DNA of 64,000 bases from NCBI RefSeq assembly GCF_000330725.2, contig NZ_AMZY02000007.1, positions 248,001 to 312,000 of the forward strand. The letters are read 5' to 3'. Below are positions 15,624-24,408 of this stretch, in pieces; position 1 is the first letter of the stretch, and the number at the start of each line of letters is the position of its first letter. The translations under genes and the position numbers were made by a program. Below the pieces are notes generated by a model. That model ran no database searches. It was not told the origin of the DNA and was given only the letters and a program-made list of their open reading frames with translations. The DNA is from Mariniradius saccharolyticus AK6 (GTDB taxonomy: Bacteria; Bacteroidota; Bacteroidia; Cytophagales; Cyclobacteriaceae).

Positions 15624-18600
15624 TCACTTCTTCTTCATCCCCTTTGCGGTCCTATCCTCATAGGCAGGAGCTGGGGTCATTTTGGAAGGCTTTGAAGGAA
15701 TCAGCTTCACCACTTCCTGCACGACGCGCTCCATTTGTGGATCACGGCCCTGCATGATTACGTTTGGATCATCCCAGACTACGATATCAGGACTCACACC
15801 CTCTCCTTCCCAAAACCAATGTCCGGCATTGTCATAAAGCCTCGCATCGGGCACAGTGATTCCTCCCCCATCGATCAGTTGATGGCCGGTGGCCGGACCT
15901 ACCAATATTCCGAGTGTATTTTCCCCAACAACAGGTCCAGCTTTCAAGACTTTGAATGCCCAAGGCAATCCGTCACCGCCCGATCCAGCCCAGCCATTGA
16001 TCAGCATGCCCATAGGGCCGGTATTCGCCTTGATCGGGTTGGTATGGTCGCGGCCGTTTCTCCAATGCAGGTTGTAAACAACAGGACGAAGCAGCAATTC
16101 CATAAACCTGTCTGCCAATTGTCCGCCGCCGTTGAACCGCTCGTCGATGATGAATCCCTTTTTGTCCAATTGTCCATAGTACATCGTAATGAGTTCACGC
16201 TGTCCGTCTCCCGCTGTATTGGACATGTAGATGTAGCCCAATTGTCCGTCCGAGAGTTTCTCGACCATTTTGCGGTTGTTTTCTATCCATTCGAGATAGA
16301 TCAAATTACTTTCCTCCGCAGGTGTCAGGCAGGTGATAACAATATCCTTCGAAACTTCCGAATTGCCACTTTTCTGCCCGATTGTCAAGGACACGGTTTT
16401 TCCGCTCAAACCTTCAAAGGCCGCGTAAGGATCTTTGTTCGGATCGAGTTTGATGCCATTGACTGCGATGATATAATCGCCTTCCTTCACCTCCACGCCT
16501 GGCCGATCAAAGGGAGACCGTACCTCCGTGTTCCATGAAGCCGGCTTGACAATTCGCCCGATCTTATACCGATCCCCTTCTTTGGCCCACTTGATCCCAA
16601 GAAATCCCGTTAAGATTGGCGTAACGGACTCGGTATCTCCGCCATTGGTATAGGTATGTCCTGCGGCCAACTCAGCCTGCATATTGGATTGGATATTGGT
16701 GATATCCCAGCGTGTACGGGCGTCTTTGATGAGCGCACCGTATCTTTTCCTCATATCCTCCCAATCTACTCCCTGCATGTTGGGATCATAGAAGAAATCC
16801 CTGTATCGGCGCCAAGTATCATTGAATATTTGATTCCACTCTTCCCGCGCCACCCAATTCATGACCAGTCCGTTGGTCGGCACTGTTTTCTCCATCTTTT
16901 GTCCTGCATTGGCTGCTATCACTGCATACTGACCGTTGCTCGACACCAATATGGATTTGCCATCCGCTGTCACAGTATAATTGTTGACCTTGTCGAGGAT
17001 GGTTTTTTCCTCCCGTTCTTTGATATCATAAAAAACCAAGGTGCCACCCGTCTCACCCGACCCGGTTCTCGGATACCGCATGTAAATCAACTTATCTTCA
17101 ATCGCGGCCATTTTTCCAAAATTCCCTGGCTTGGCGGGAAGCAGCACAATCCGCGATTCCAAACCGTCAAAGTCAATATTTACCTGCACGCCGTTTGCTT
17201 TTTTTTCCTCCGGCTTCTTGTCACTTGCGATTGAGATCGTATCGTTTTTGGGAGGTAGTATGGACGCAGTTGCTTTTGTCAAACTAATTGCCCCAAGCTG
17301 TGTGGTATTTGAATATACCCAAGTCCCGTCGCCCAAGTCGGAGTAGATCGATTCCATATTGCGGTTGGTCTGAAAAAAAAGGTATTTACCGTCTTTGCTG
17401 AATACGGGAGACAAATCCTCGTAGAACCCGGAAGTCGCCTTGGTCAGTTTTTCGGAAGCAGTATCATAGATATGAATCGCTTGGTTTGCGTTTTCCTGGC
17501 CGATCGTAAAGGCGAGGTATTTGGAATCAGGCGACCAGTTGATCGGGAAACTAGGTGCACCACCGTGGCCTACGATCCAATAAGTATTCCCTGCTTTTTT
17601 GATTTGCCCGGAGGCAACATCTACAATCGAAATGTCATATTTCTCATCCAAGAAGGCGATTTTTTTGCTGTCCGGCGACCAATGCAGCGTGTAGCCAAAT
17701 CCGGATTTCCTATTCGTCAACTTTTTGGGTTCTTGGCTTCCCTGCGAAGCTTGAAGGTAAATCTCATACTCCCCGGACTGGTCTGACCAATAGGCCACCG
17801 TCTTGCCGTCGGGCGACCAAGCCGGGCTGTGGTCCAAGGCACCGCTGCTTTGGGTCATGTTCATGGTAAAACCTTCTTTGGCAGGGACATTGAAAAGCTC
17901 GCCCCTGGCTTGCAGGACCACCCTTTTGCCATCCGGTGAAACAGTCATGTTGGCGACACTCTTGCTGACATCCTTGAGTTGGGGAATCTCCACGGAAAGG
18001 TCAGAAATCACGCGGACATCGATCTTTTTGTAATTCCTGCTTGCCAAATCCATCAAATAAAGATCGCCGCCCATTTCAAACACCAAATCCTTTTCACTGG
18101 CAGAAAGAAAAGAAACATCAAAATCCTTGAAGTTGGTCAACTGCGACATGGCCTTAGTCTTGGTATCGTAGGCCCAGACATTGAGACGCATATCTGGATT
18201 TTCGTCTGAAAGGAAATAAACCGTATTCCCCGACCAAGCCGGCTTGCCGTCGATGGCGATCCGGTTGGTAATGTTTTCTACCTTGTTGGAAGCGACATCA
18301 TATATCAAGATGTCGGAGTTATTGCCACTTCTGATCCGCTTGAAAGGGTAATTCTCAGTGATCTTCGTGATATAGGCCAATTGTTTACCATCCGGAGAGA
18401 AGCTCGCCAATTCCCCATAGGGCAAGGGAAGTTTTTCCGGAAAACCTCCTTCTTTGCCGACGAGGAAAAACTGGTTGAGCAACCTGCGACCTCCGAGTTC
18501 TCCAGTCGACCCAATCAACAGCCGCTTCCCGTCCGGGTGCCAGTCGATCATTCTGTCTGGAAAAGATTTATACGTCACGCGTGTGGGCACACCACCGGTG

Positions 18601-18878
18601 ACAGGCATGGTGTAGACATCCAAATTGCCATTGTAGCTTGCAGAAAACGCAATGGATTTGCCATCAGGGGAAAACCTTGGCCAGGATTCCTCGCCCGGGG
18701 AATTGGTCAATTGGGTCGCCATGCCACCCTCTTTGGCAACCAACCAAATATCCCCGCCATACACGAAGGCGATTTGGGAATCCGAAACATCCATGTAGCG
18801 CATCAGCTTGGCATTGATCTGCCCCAGGGAGGGCAAGACAGATCCAACGAAAAAGAGAACGGTCAATAGTTTTTTCAT
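15624..18878 (-). CDS. Tricorn-type S41 peptidase, secreted
   Basis: This 1084-residue periplasmic protease resembles tricorn protease. A signal peptide (KKLLTVLFFVGSVLPSLG) precedes repeated TolB/WD-like propeller blades with SPDGK motifs (for example WPRFSPDGKSIAFSA and WSPDSKYLAFT) across roughly residues 30-560. A PDZ segment lies near 800-860 (VKEGDYIIAVNGIKLDPNKDPYAAFEG). The S41 catalytic domain carries DERFNGGGQLADR and the serine-bearing GWAGSGGDGLPW near residue 960. The family degrades peptides released by upstream proteases. In tricorn the propellers gate access to the active site. The length and order match bacterial tricorn homologues. A terminator follows the stop codon. Confidence 0.92.
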   Translation of the reverse strand: MKKLLTVLFFVGSVLPSLGQINAKLMRYMDVSDSQIAFVYGGDIWLVAKEGGMATQLTNSPGEESWPRFSPDGKSIAFSASYNGNLDVYTMPVTGGVPTRVTYKSFPDRMIDWHPDGKRLLIGSTGELGGRRLLNQFFLVGKEGGFPEKLPLPYGELASFSPDGKQLAYITKITENYPFKRIRSGNNSDILIYDVASNKVENITNRIAIDGKPAWSGNTVYFLSDENPDMRLNVWAYDTKTKAMSQLTNFKDFDVSFLSASEKDLVFEMGGDLYLMDLASRNYKKIDVRVISDLSVEIPQLKDVSKSVANMTVSPDGKRVVLQARGELFNVPAKEGFTMNMTQSSGALDHSPAWSPDGKTVAYWSDQSGEYEIYLQASQGSQEPKKLTNRKSGFGYTLHWSPDSKKIAFLDEKYDISIVDVASGQIKKAGNTYWIVGHGGAPSFPINWSPDSKYLAFTIGQENANQAIHIYDTASEKLTKATSGFYEDLSPVFSKDGKYLFFQTNRNMESIYSDLGDGTWVYSNTTQLGAISLTKATASILPPKNDTISIASDKKPEEKKANGVQVNIDFDGLESRIVLLPAKPGNFGKMAAIEDKLIYMRYPRTGSGETGGTLVFYDIKEREEKTILDKVNNYTVTADGKSILVSSNGQYAVIAANAGQKMEKTVPTNGLVMNWVAREEWNQIFNDTWRRYRDFFYDPNMQGVDWEDMRKRYGALIKDARTRWDITNIQSNMQAELAAGHTYTNGGDTESVTPILTGFLGIKWAKEGDRYKIGRIVKPASWNTEVRSPFDRPGVEVKEGDYIIAVNGIKLDPNKDPYAAFEGLSGKTVSLTIGQKSGNSEVSKDIVITCLTPAEESNLIYLEWIENNRKMVEKLSDGQLGYIYMSNTAGDGQRELITMYYGQLDKKGFIIDERFNGGGQLADRFMELLLRPVVYNLHWRNGRDHTNPIKANTGPMGMLINGWAGSGGDGLPWAFKVLKAGPVVGENTLGILVGPATGHQLIDGGGITVPDARLYDNAGHWFWEGEGVSPDIVVWDDPNVIMQGRDPQMERVVQEVVKLIPSKPSKMTPAPAYEDRTAKGMKKK

Positions 18879-18988
18879 AATAGTTAGGGTTTAGTATTTT
18901 TCAAAAAGTTAGGGATTAAAATGCAGATATTTCAAAACTGTGTTTTGAAAACAGAGGATATTGGGACGGAATACAAAAAAAAGGGCCT

Positions 18989-19882
18989 CTACAAGGCCCC
19001 CATCCACTTCTCCAACTCGTCCATCCATCGGACCTCGCTGGTTTTGTTGACCATGCCATAGCCGTGGCCACCCGACGCGTAGATCGTAGTGCCGTAGGGG
19101 ACACCATGCTGCTTCAGTGCTTCTACAAAAAGGAAAGTGTTCTCGATCTTCACCGGATCGTCTTTGGAATGTACAAGGTAGCTCGGAGGCGTCTCGGCGC
19201 TGACTTGTTTGTCATTGGAATACAAGTTGATCATACCCTGCGAGGGTCGTTCCCCGATCAGGTTTTTGGACGAACCGCTATGGCCCACGACGGGGTCAAA
19301 CGTGATGACGGGATAAATCAGAACCAAAAAATCAGGACGAAGGCTGGTCTTGTTGGGATTGTCGATGACCTCCCGGTGGAACTGCGTCCCTGCCGTGGAT
19401 GCCAAATGGCCTCCCGCCGAAAAGCCCATGATCCCGATTTGGTTTGGATCGACGTTCCATTTTTCTGCATTCTCCCTTACCATTTGGATCGCGCGTTGCG
19501 CATCTTGGAGCGGCCCGATACTCTTGTCGACCATTGTCGCACCATTGGGCAGACGGTACTTCAGTACAAAAGCCGTCACCCCCCGCTTCGCAAATTCCTT
19601 GGCCACATCGTGCCCCTCATGCCCTGCCGCCAATATCCAATATCCTCCTCCCGGGCAAATGATAATAGCCTTTCCATTTGGTTTTTCGGCTTGGTAAACC
19701 GTCAAGGTTGGCACGCTGACCTTGCTAATGACCAATATACCATCCGGTCGAACCTCGCTGGTCTCCTCGTTGGGCACATCCTTGGAATTGGGCACCGGGC
19801 CATCGTAGAGTGGGAGTTCTGTTTGGGAAATTACCAAGAATGGGAGCAGCAAAAAGACAAGAAATGGGGCAAATTTGGTCAT
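18989..19882 (-). CDS. Secreted alpha/beta hydrolase, BD-FAE/acetylxylan esterase-like
   Basis: This 297-residue secreted esterase has a signal peptide (FAPFLVFLLLPFLVISQ). The oxyanion motif CPGGGYW is near residue 76 and the nucleophile elbow GFSAGG has Ser155. The acid HSKDDPV and the catalytic His in GGHGYGM are near the C-terminus. Those motifs place it with the BD-FAE / xylan esterase branch, which remove acetyl or feruloyl groups from plant or algal polysaccharides; the true substrate is unknown. It sits 110 bp upstream of the tricorn gene on the same strand. A Bacteroidota-typical complex repeat lies in the gap upstream of its start. Confidence 0.88.
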   Translation of the reverse strand: MTKFAPFLVFLLLPFLVISQTELPLYDGPVPNSKDVPNEETSEVRPDGILVISKVSVPTLTVYQAEKPNGKAIIICPGGGYWILAAGHEGHDVAKEFAKRGVTAFVLKYRLPNGATMVDKSIGPLQDAQRAIQMVRENAEKWNVDPNQIGIMGFSAGGHLASTAGTQFHREVIDNPNKTSLRPDFLVLIYPVITFDPVVGHSGSSKNLIGERPSQGMINLYSNDKQVSAETPPSYLVHSKDDPVKIENTFLFVEALKQHGVPYGTTIYASGGHGYGMVNKTSEVRWMDELEKWMGAL

Positions 19883-19964
19883 GACATGGTCTATTGTAAC
19901 AAATGAAAGTTAGCAAACGTGGATATCCGCATTATTGCCAGTAGTGTAATTTTCATCGGATACA

Positions 19965-20104
19965 CCTCGACTTCGTCTGTCTGCCCCAGACAGACTCGGT
20001 GTCCGGGATCTGATTTAACATGGGAGGTGTCAAAGGACTGCTTCGACGCCCCTTTGACACCACTCTCCCGTTTTATCGAAAGCGGTGGCCGAGCGAAGTC
20101 GAGG
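19965..20104. repeat. 140-bp nested palindromic intergenic element
   Basis: An 11-bp inverted repeat (CCTCGACTTCG at 19965-19975, CGAAGTCGAGG at 20094-20104) encloses two perfect hairpins. GTCTGTCT/AGACAGAC lies at 19975-19995 and GGTGTCAAAGG/CCTTTGACACC at 20026-20061. It lies between divergent genes, so it is not a terminator. It looks like a small non-coding mobile or REP-like element. The rest of the 19883-20238 gap holds an AGCTTT/AAAGCT hairpin (20172-20188) and two TGCATCAAA repeats (20204 and 20226), perhaps antitoxin operators. Confidence 0.7.
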
Positions 20105-20238
20105 CCATTTGCAAGTCGAGGATTAACTGACAGCTTCTAGGATATTGGTATTAACAAAATTGTTTCGGTCAAGCTTTCATTAAAAGCTGAAATTACTTTA
20201 AATTGCATCAAATCAGATGAGTAAATGCATCAAAAATT

Positions 20239-20433
20239 ATGAGAACGACCATTGATATACCGAAAGAGCTCATCGAGGAAGCTATGCTTCTCACTGGCGC
20301 AAAAACGAAAAATCAATTGATCCAAGAAGCTTTAGAGGAAAAAATCAAAAGTATTAGAAGGAAGCAATTGATCACCATGAAAGGAACAATTGACCTTGGG
20401 ATTGACCTGGACATTTTAAGAGACCGCAAATAA
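20239..20433 (+). CDS. vapB: VapB-type antitoxin
   Basis: This 64-residue antitoxin of the VapB family (PF09957 type) begins MRTTIDIPKELIEEAMLLTGAKTKNQLIQEAL in pattern: a short beta strand followed by two helices, the ribbon-helix-helix-like DNA-binding fold. The rest is a charged tail that would wrap the toxin. The stop codon TAA overlaps the toxin ATG by one base (TAATG at 20431-20435), so the two are translationally coupled. Such antitoxins normally repress their own operon; the TGCATCAAA direct repeats just upstream, 22 bp apart, are candidate binding sites. Confidence 0.88.
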   Translation: MRTTIDIPKELIEEAMLLTGAKTKNQLIQEALEEKIKSIRRKQLITMKGTIDLGIDLDILRDRK

Positions 20434-20831
20434 TGTCTCGGTACAAGGTCTTGGTTGACAGCTCGGTTTGGATCGAGTACTTCAAGCTTGGAAACATCCC
20501 AATGCTTGACTTCTTATTGACGGAAGATTTGGTATGCACAAACGATCTTATTCTCACCGAATTGGTGCCAAGCCTGACCCATCAGAAAAGAAATGACATT
20601 ATCGTAAGTTTAAGATCTTTAGAACGAATCCCATTGAGGATAAATTGGCAGGGTATCCAACACGTTCAATATTTGAACATTTTGAATGGAGTAAATAAAG
20701 TTGGAATCCCAGACTTAATCATATTGCAGCAAACGATCGATGAGAAAATATCACTTTTTACGTTTGATAAGCATTTTTCCCTTATGAAAGGTCACTTAGA
20801 ATTTGAATTGATTTCAAGTCGATTTTTCTAA
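20433..20831 (+). CDS. vapC: VapC-type PIN-domain ribonuclease toxin
   Basis: This 132-residue PIN-domain toxin is an Mg-dependent endoribonuclease expected to cleave tRNA or rRNA when released from its antitoxin. The acidic residues appear in order: YKVLVDSSVWIE (Asp near 9), LILTELVPSL (Glu near 43), GIPDLIIL (Asp near 94) and FTFDKHF (Asp near 111). The C-terminal aspartate motif matches VapC proteins. The start overlaps the antitoxin stop. The last 4 bases overlap the 3' end of the opposite-strand DUF1593 gene (20828-20831), so this module is packed directly against its neighbour. Confidence 0.9.
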   Translation: MSRYKVLVDSSVWIEYFKLGNIPMLDFLLTEDLVCTNDLILTELVPSLTHQKRNDIIVSLRSLERIPLRINWQGIQHVQYLNILNGVNKVGIPDLIILQQTIDEKISLFTFDKHFSLMKGHLEFELISSRFF

Positions 20832-22240
20832 TTCCAAAGCACCACCCTCCGATAGCTTGTCAAACTTGGGCTGCCTGAATCCGCCACTTGCAAGATGATA
20901 TGAAGCTCCTGTCCGTCCGGTAACCGGGGCATGACGAATTCTATCGACTCTCCTTGAGGATTGAAAATATCGAGGTTTCCCGTAAAATTCCCGGCTTCCC
21001 TGTAAACCCACCAGTGGTACCTGATCTGGTCACCGTCAGGATCTGAACTTCCTTTGGCACTCAGGAAGACCTTTTCGCCGGCAGGCACTTGCCCTTTGGC
21101 CCAAGATTTTCCCTTATTGCCATTGAGTGCAGCGACCGGATTGTGGTTGGCTTTGGAAAAGTCATCCGCCACATTCCAATCCATCCTCGCCGCAAAATCA
21201 TGCTGGTATTCCTTCCTGTACCTCCAAATCGTCGCCTGATTGGAGGCAAAAACACGGCCGTCGGATAACTCGACTTCATCCTGGGTTGTAACAGTAGATG
21301 TCCAGATTTTTGCCTTTTCACCATAAGCTTGGAAGAGTTCATAGCGGCCGCCCCAGCCGCCCCAGGCGGGAGAATGATACCAAGCGAGACCGTTTTGGAT
21401 CAAGCCAAAAAACGAAGGCGTATCCCCTTCCATGATATACTCGAGCGGTAGGTAGTTGGCGCCAAGTGGGCCATGGTTTTCCCTAACATTTTCTTTCAGC
21501 CAAGGATTGTCCACCAATTCAAATGCATACTTGGGCCCATTCTTGTACCAACGGTCGCCACCGATTCCCGTCCAGGTAGCACGATAATATTCCTTCCAAC
21601 TGTCTCCGGCGCTCGGATCGACGATGAAGAAAATCCCGGGAAAAGTGTGTCGAATCCATGGACCGGAAAAATCCTGATCGGAAATCGCATACACGCGGAG
21701 TTTTGCCACAAACTTCTCGAGGTCAGCCGAAGAGCGGTTATTCTTGACTTTCCACAACGCCTGTGCAAGACAATTGGCACCGCCCCAGACCGATACCCAA
21801 AGTGGACGATCATCTGCTTTGTCGACTGCTTTGATCAGAAGTTCGGAACCGGGAGAATCCTTGCCCTCGCCTACACCATCCATTCCAAAGGCTGGCAAAT
21901 GTGATGTTGTCACGCTTAGTAGATATTCCATGGAAGGGAAGCCAGCAGCATGCTTGTCCAGATTCGGTTTCACCTTGCCATAATCCTTCACGAGTTGTTC
22001 GATCTTATCCCTTCGGGTCATGTTACGGAGGTGGGTGGATGTGGTCGCCACGATCCCTTCAATGTCGTATTCGTTGGCATAGACCAAAAACCGCACGAGC
22101 GACTCTTGGTCGTCGGGTTCATTGGTGATATCCGTAAGCACAAACACGCGCTGTTTTACGGGTTCATGGAACTGCAAGGGCGTCTGCGAAATGGCGGAAA
22201 ATGGCATCAAGAAAAGCAGCAGTTGGAGAAAAAGCTTCAT
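20828..22240 (-). CDS. Secreted DUF1593 nucleoside-hydrolase-like protein
   Basis: This 470-residue secreted protein of the DUF1593 family (Sde182-like) has a signal peptide (MKLFLQLLLFLMPFSAISQ). The N-terminal domain has a nucleoside-hydrolase-like fold: VFVLTDITNEPDDQESLVRFL resembles the Ca-binding DTDxxxDD loop, and VSVWGGANCLAQAL matches the family. A C-terminal Ig/beta-sandwich part contains KGSSDPDGDQIRYHWWVYREAG. Family members are linked to plant polysaccharide breakdown, and one was described as cellulose-binding; catalysis is not established. It diverges from the ThuA-like gene with a 155-bp gap. Confidence 0.82.
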   Translation of the reverse strand: MKLFLQLLLFLMPFSAISQTPLQFHEPVKQRVFVLTDITNEPDDQESLVRFLVYANEYDIEGIVATTSTHLRNMTRRDKIEQLVKDYGKVKPNLDKHAAGFPSMEYLLSVTTSHLPAFGMDGVGEGKDSPGSELLIKAVDKADDRPLWVSVWGGANCLAQALWKVKNNRSSADLEKFVAKLRVYAISDQDFSGPWIRHTFPGIFFIVDPSAGDSWKEYYRATWTGIGGDRWYKNGPKYAFELVDNPWLKENVRENHGPLGANYLPLEYIMEGDTPSFFGLIQNGLAWYHSPAWGGWGGRYELFQAYGEKAKIWTSTVTTQDEVELSDGRVFASNQATIWRYRKEYQHDFAARMDWNVADDFSKANHNPVAALNGNKGKSWAKGQVPAGEKVFLSAKGSSDPDGDQIRYHWWVYREAGNFTGNLDIFNPQGESIEFVMPRLPDGQELHIILQVADSGSPSLTSYRRVVLWN

Positions 22241-22395
22241 AAAGACAAGATGTTTGGTGAAACTCCGATTCGCTACAATTTAGGATTCTATTTTTACAAA
22301 ACCTGAAAGCTTGTCCTCCAAATCAGGTATAAAACAAAATTCAATTTACACGGTATAGACTTTTTATCTATCTTGGTTCCAAACCAGAATAGACC

Positions 22396-23433
22396 ATGAA
22401 CATGTACGCGCATATTCAAAAAAGTAATTTTACCCTGCTGATTTTCTCGTTGTTTTTTTGTTTGATTTCTTTTGGCGCCCAAGCACAAGAGGGAATTTCT
22501 TGGCTCCGGTTTGAAGGTAAATCCGGTCCAGGCAAAGGCAAGCACATCGTCCTGGTGTCGGGTGACGACGAATACCGCTCGGAGGAAGCCCTTCCGATGA
22601 TGGCCAAGATCCTTTCACAACACCATGGATTTACCTGCACGGTGCTGTTTGCCATTGAGCCCGAAACGGGCCATATCAAGCCCGATTACCAAAACAATAT
22701 CCCGGGGCTGGAGCATCTGCGCAAGGCGGATCTGATGATTTTGTTCACCCGGTTTCGTGAGTTGCCGGATGAGCAGACCAAATATTTCGAAGAATACCTG
22801 CTCGCAGGTAAACCCATCATCGGGATCCGAACTGCGACGCATGCTTTCCATTATGGTAAAAACAAGACAAGCCCCTACTTCAAGTACCATTGGCAAAATC
22901 CAGAGGGTCCCTGGAAAGGCGGATTTGGGCAGAAAATATTTGGTGAAACATGGGTAGCCCACCACGGCGAGCATGGCAAAGAAGGCGCGCGCGGCCTGCC
23001 GGACGGGGTACAGCAACTGAATGACCATCCTATCCTGCGCGGGGTAAGGGATATCTGGGTTCCCTCGGACGTATATTCCATCAAAAACCTCCCTGCCGAA
23101 GCACAAGTATTGATCCACGGCCAATCCACCCAAGGCATGACAGCCGCCGCACCGCTGATGTGGGAAAAATCTGCGATGCCCGTCGCTTGGACGAAAAACT
23201 ACCAAATCGAAGGGGGCAAAGCAGGGAAAGCCTTTGTCAGTACCATGGGTGCATCGATCGATTTGGTCAGCGAAGACCTCCGCAGGATGTACGTAAACGC
23301 CGTTTATTGGTCCCTCGGCATGGGTGACCAAGTCAAGCCCGATCTCAATGTGGAAATCGTCGGCAGCTATGAACCCTCCATGTTTGGCTTTGGCACCTAC
23401 CGCAAAGGCATGAAGGTGGGGGATTTTAGGTAG
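22396..23433 (+). CDS. Secreted ThuA-domain protein
   Basis: This 345-residue protein has an N-terminal signal peptide (NFTLLIFSLFFCLISFGAQAQ) and a ThuA domain with a glutamine-amidotransferase-like fold. Key stretches are HIVLVSGDDEYRSEEALPMMAKIL, ADLMILFTRFRELPDEQ and GKPIIGIRTATHAF, then MPVAWTKNY and AFVSTMGAS at the end. In rhizobia ThuA acts with ThuB in trehalose and sucrose conversion to 3-keto sugars; the Bacteroidota secreted versions are uncharacterised. It would fit the keto-sugar theme of the 30-46 kb cluster. Two inverted-repeat elements follow its stop codon at once. Confidence 0.87.
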   Translation: MNMYAHIQKSNFTLLIFSLFFCLISFGAQAQEGISWLRFEGKSGPGKGKHIVLVSGDDEYRSEEALPMMAKILSQHHGFTCTVLFAIEPETGHIKPDYQNNIPGLEHLRKADLMILFTRFRELPDEQTKYFEEYLLAGKPIIGIRTATHAFHYGKNKTSPYFKYHWQNPEGPWKGGFGQKIFGETWVAHHGEHGKEGARGLPDGVQQLNDHPILRGVRDIWVPSDVYSIKNLPAEAQVLIHGQSTQGMTAAAPLMWEKSAMPVAWTKNYQIEGGKAGKAFVSTMGASIDLVSEDLRRMYVNAVYWSLGMGDQVKPDLNVEIVGSYEPSMFGFGTYRKGMKVGDFR

Positions 23434-23441
23434 CGGCATGT

Positions 23442-23552
23442 CGTCATGCCGACGAAGGAGGCATCTCCAAGGAAAAAAAAAGGCAGTTAAATTTTGAAGG
23501 AGATTCATCTCGCCAAAAGTGCAAAAGAGACCCCTCGTCCGTCTGGATGACG
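23442..23552. repeat. Inverted-repeat element, copy A (111 bp)
   Basis: It begins CGTCATGCCGACGAAGGAGG and ends with the imperfect inverted form finishing GGATGACG. The left and right ends pair over about 26 bp. The centre contains a purine-rich stretch and GATTCATCTCG. Copies B (23558-23666) and C (24244-24353) share both ends and much of the centre. It starts 8 bp after the ThuA gene. Confidence 0.85.
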
Positions 23553-23557
23553 CAGAC

Positions 23558-23666
23558 CGTCATGCCGACGTAGGAGGCATCCCGCAGGAACGAAAAGGGA
23601 GTAATCTTGAAGGAGAAACATCTCGAGAATAGCCTATAACGAGATCCCTCGTCCCTCGGGATGACG
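23558..23666. repeat. Inverted-repeat element, copy B (109 bp)
   Basis: The same termini as copy A (CGTCATGCCGACG at the left, CTCGGGATGACG at the right) lie in tandem, only 5 bp (CAGAC) after copy A. The centre is more diverged. The same CGCAGAC string also precedes copy C. Confidence 0.85.
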
Positions 23667-23716
23667 GCTACTTCCAAACAATGAATTTCTAATGAAAAAC
23701 TTGAAAACATATTGTA

Positions 23717-24016
23717 ATGGAGAAAGGTGGAGCAATCTATATTCTTACAAACAAAACGAACACAACTGTCTATATTGGAGTCACCAGCAATCTCCAAAAA
23801 AGGCTCTATGAGCATCAAAACGGACTGTACCCTAGTTCCTTTGTTGCCAAATACAATTTGAATAAACTCATTTATTACGAGGCCTTCCATTCAATTCAAG
23901 AAGCGATTGATAGAGAAAAGCAATTGAAAGGGTGGTCGAGGAAGAAAAAAGATGACCTGATTGCCAAATTGAATGCAAAATGGATTGATTTAACAGAAGA
24001 AATAATGAATTGGTAG
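23717..24016 (+). CDS. Small GIY-YIG nuclease
   Basis: This 99-residue single-domain protein of the GIY-YIG nuclease superfamily (UvrC-like stand-alone type) would cut DNA with one metal ion. AIYILTNKTNTTVYIGVTSN contains the GIY-equivalent I7-Y8-I9 and the YIG at residues 19-21. QKRLYEHQNG supplies the conserved Arg, YYEAF the glutamate, and REKQLKGWSRKKK the basic C-terminal helix typical of this short group. No other domain is present. It is flanked by three copies of a terminally inverted repeat, two upstream and one downstream. Bacteroidota genomes often carry such short GIY-YIG genes next to repeats, from memory. It may be the mobilising enzyme of those repeats. Confidence 0.9.
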   Translation: MEKGGAIYILTNKTNTTVYIGVTSNLQKRLYEHQNGLYPSSFVAKYNLNKLIYYEAFHSIQEAIDREKQLKGWSRKKKDDLIAKLNAKWIDLTEEIMNW

Positions 24017-24243
24017 AACCTCCAAACGAAGATCGAGCACCATATTTCCAATTTGAAGTTATTCCCTTGGATTCTCCGTGACGGCATCACCAGGCTAGAT
24101 ACATGAAAAAATAAGTATATGTAATTACCATAGATTCAAAAATCGATACAACAAAGGAGATGCTTTACCTCCGCAAGCTACGGTTCAGCATTACGGAACG
24201 CAACTGTCAATGCCAAATTTTAAAAACACGGGATAACGCAGAC

Positions 24244-24353
24244 CGTCATGCCGACGAAGGAGGCATCCCCAAGGAACAAAAAGGCAGTTGAATTTTGAAG
24301 AAGATTCATCTCGTCAATCGCACAAAAGAGATCCCTCGTTCCTCGGGATGACG
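24244..24353. repeat. Inverted-repeat element, copy C (110 bp)
   Basis: It begins CGTCATGCCGACGAAGGAGG and ends CCTCGGGATGACG, in the same orientation as copies A and B. Most of the centre matches copy A. It lies 227 bp after the GIY-YIG gene in the otherwise empty gap 24017-24408. A partial right-end-like string (GGGATAACGCAGAC) directly precedes it, which suggests that another copy once stood there. Confidence 0.85.
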
Positions 24354-24408
24354 GAATCGAGACCTCAAACTTACCATCAAACAACAATCTCAACCCAACA
24401 ACTTCCCC

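Noticed and set aside
19064-19906. 280-residue plus-strand open frame
   Set aside because: It is antisense to the esterase with a complete catalytic triad.
22615-23508. 297-residue minus-strand open frame
   Set aside because: It is antisense to the ThuA-domain gene, which has a signal peptide and clear motifs; the antisense protein shows none.
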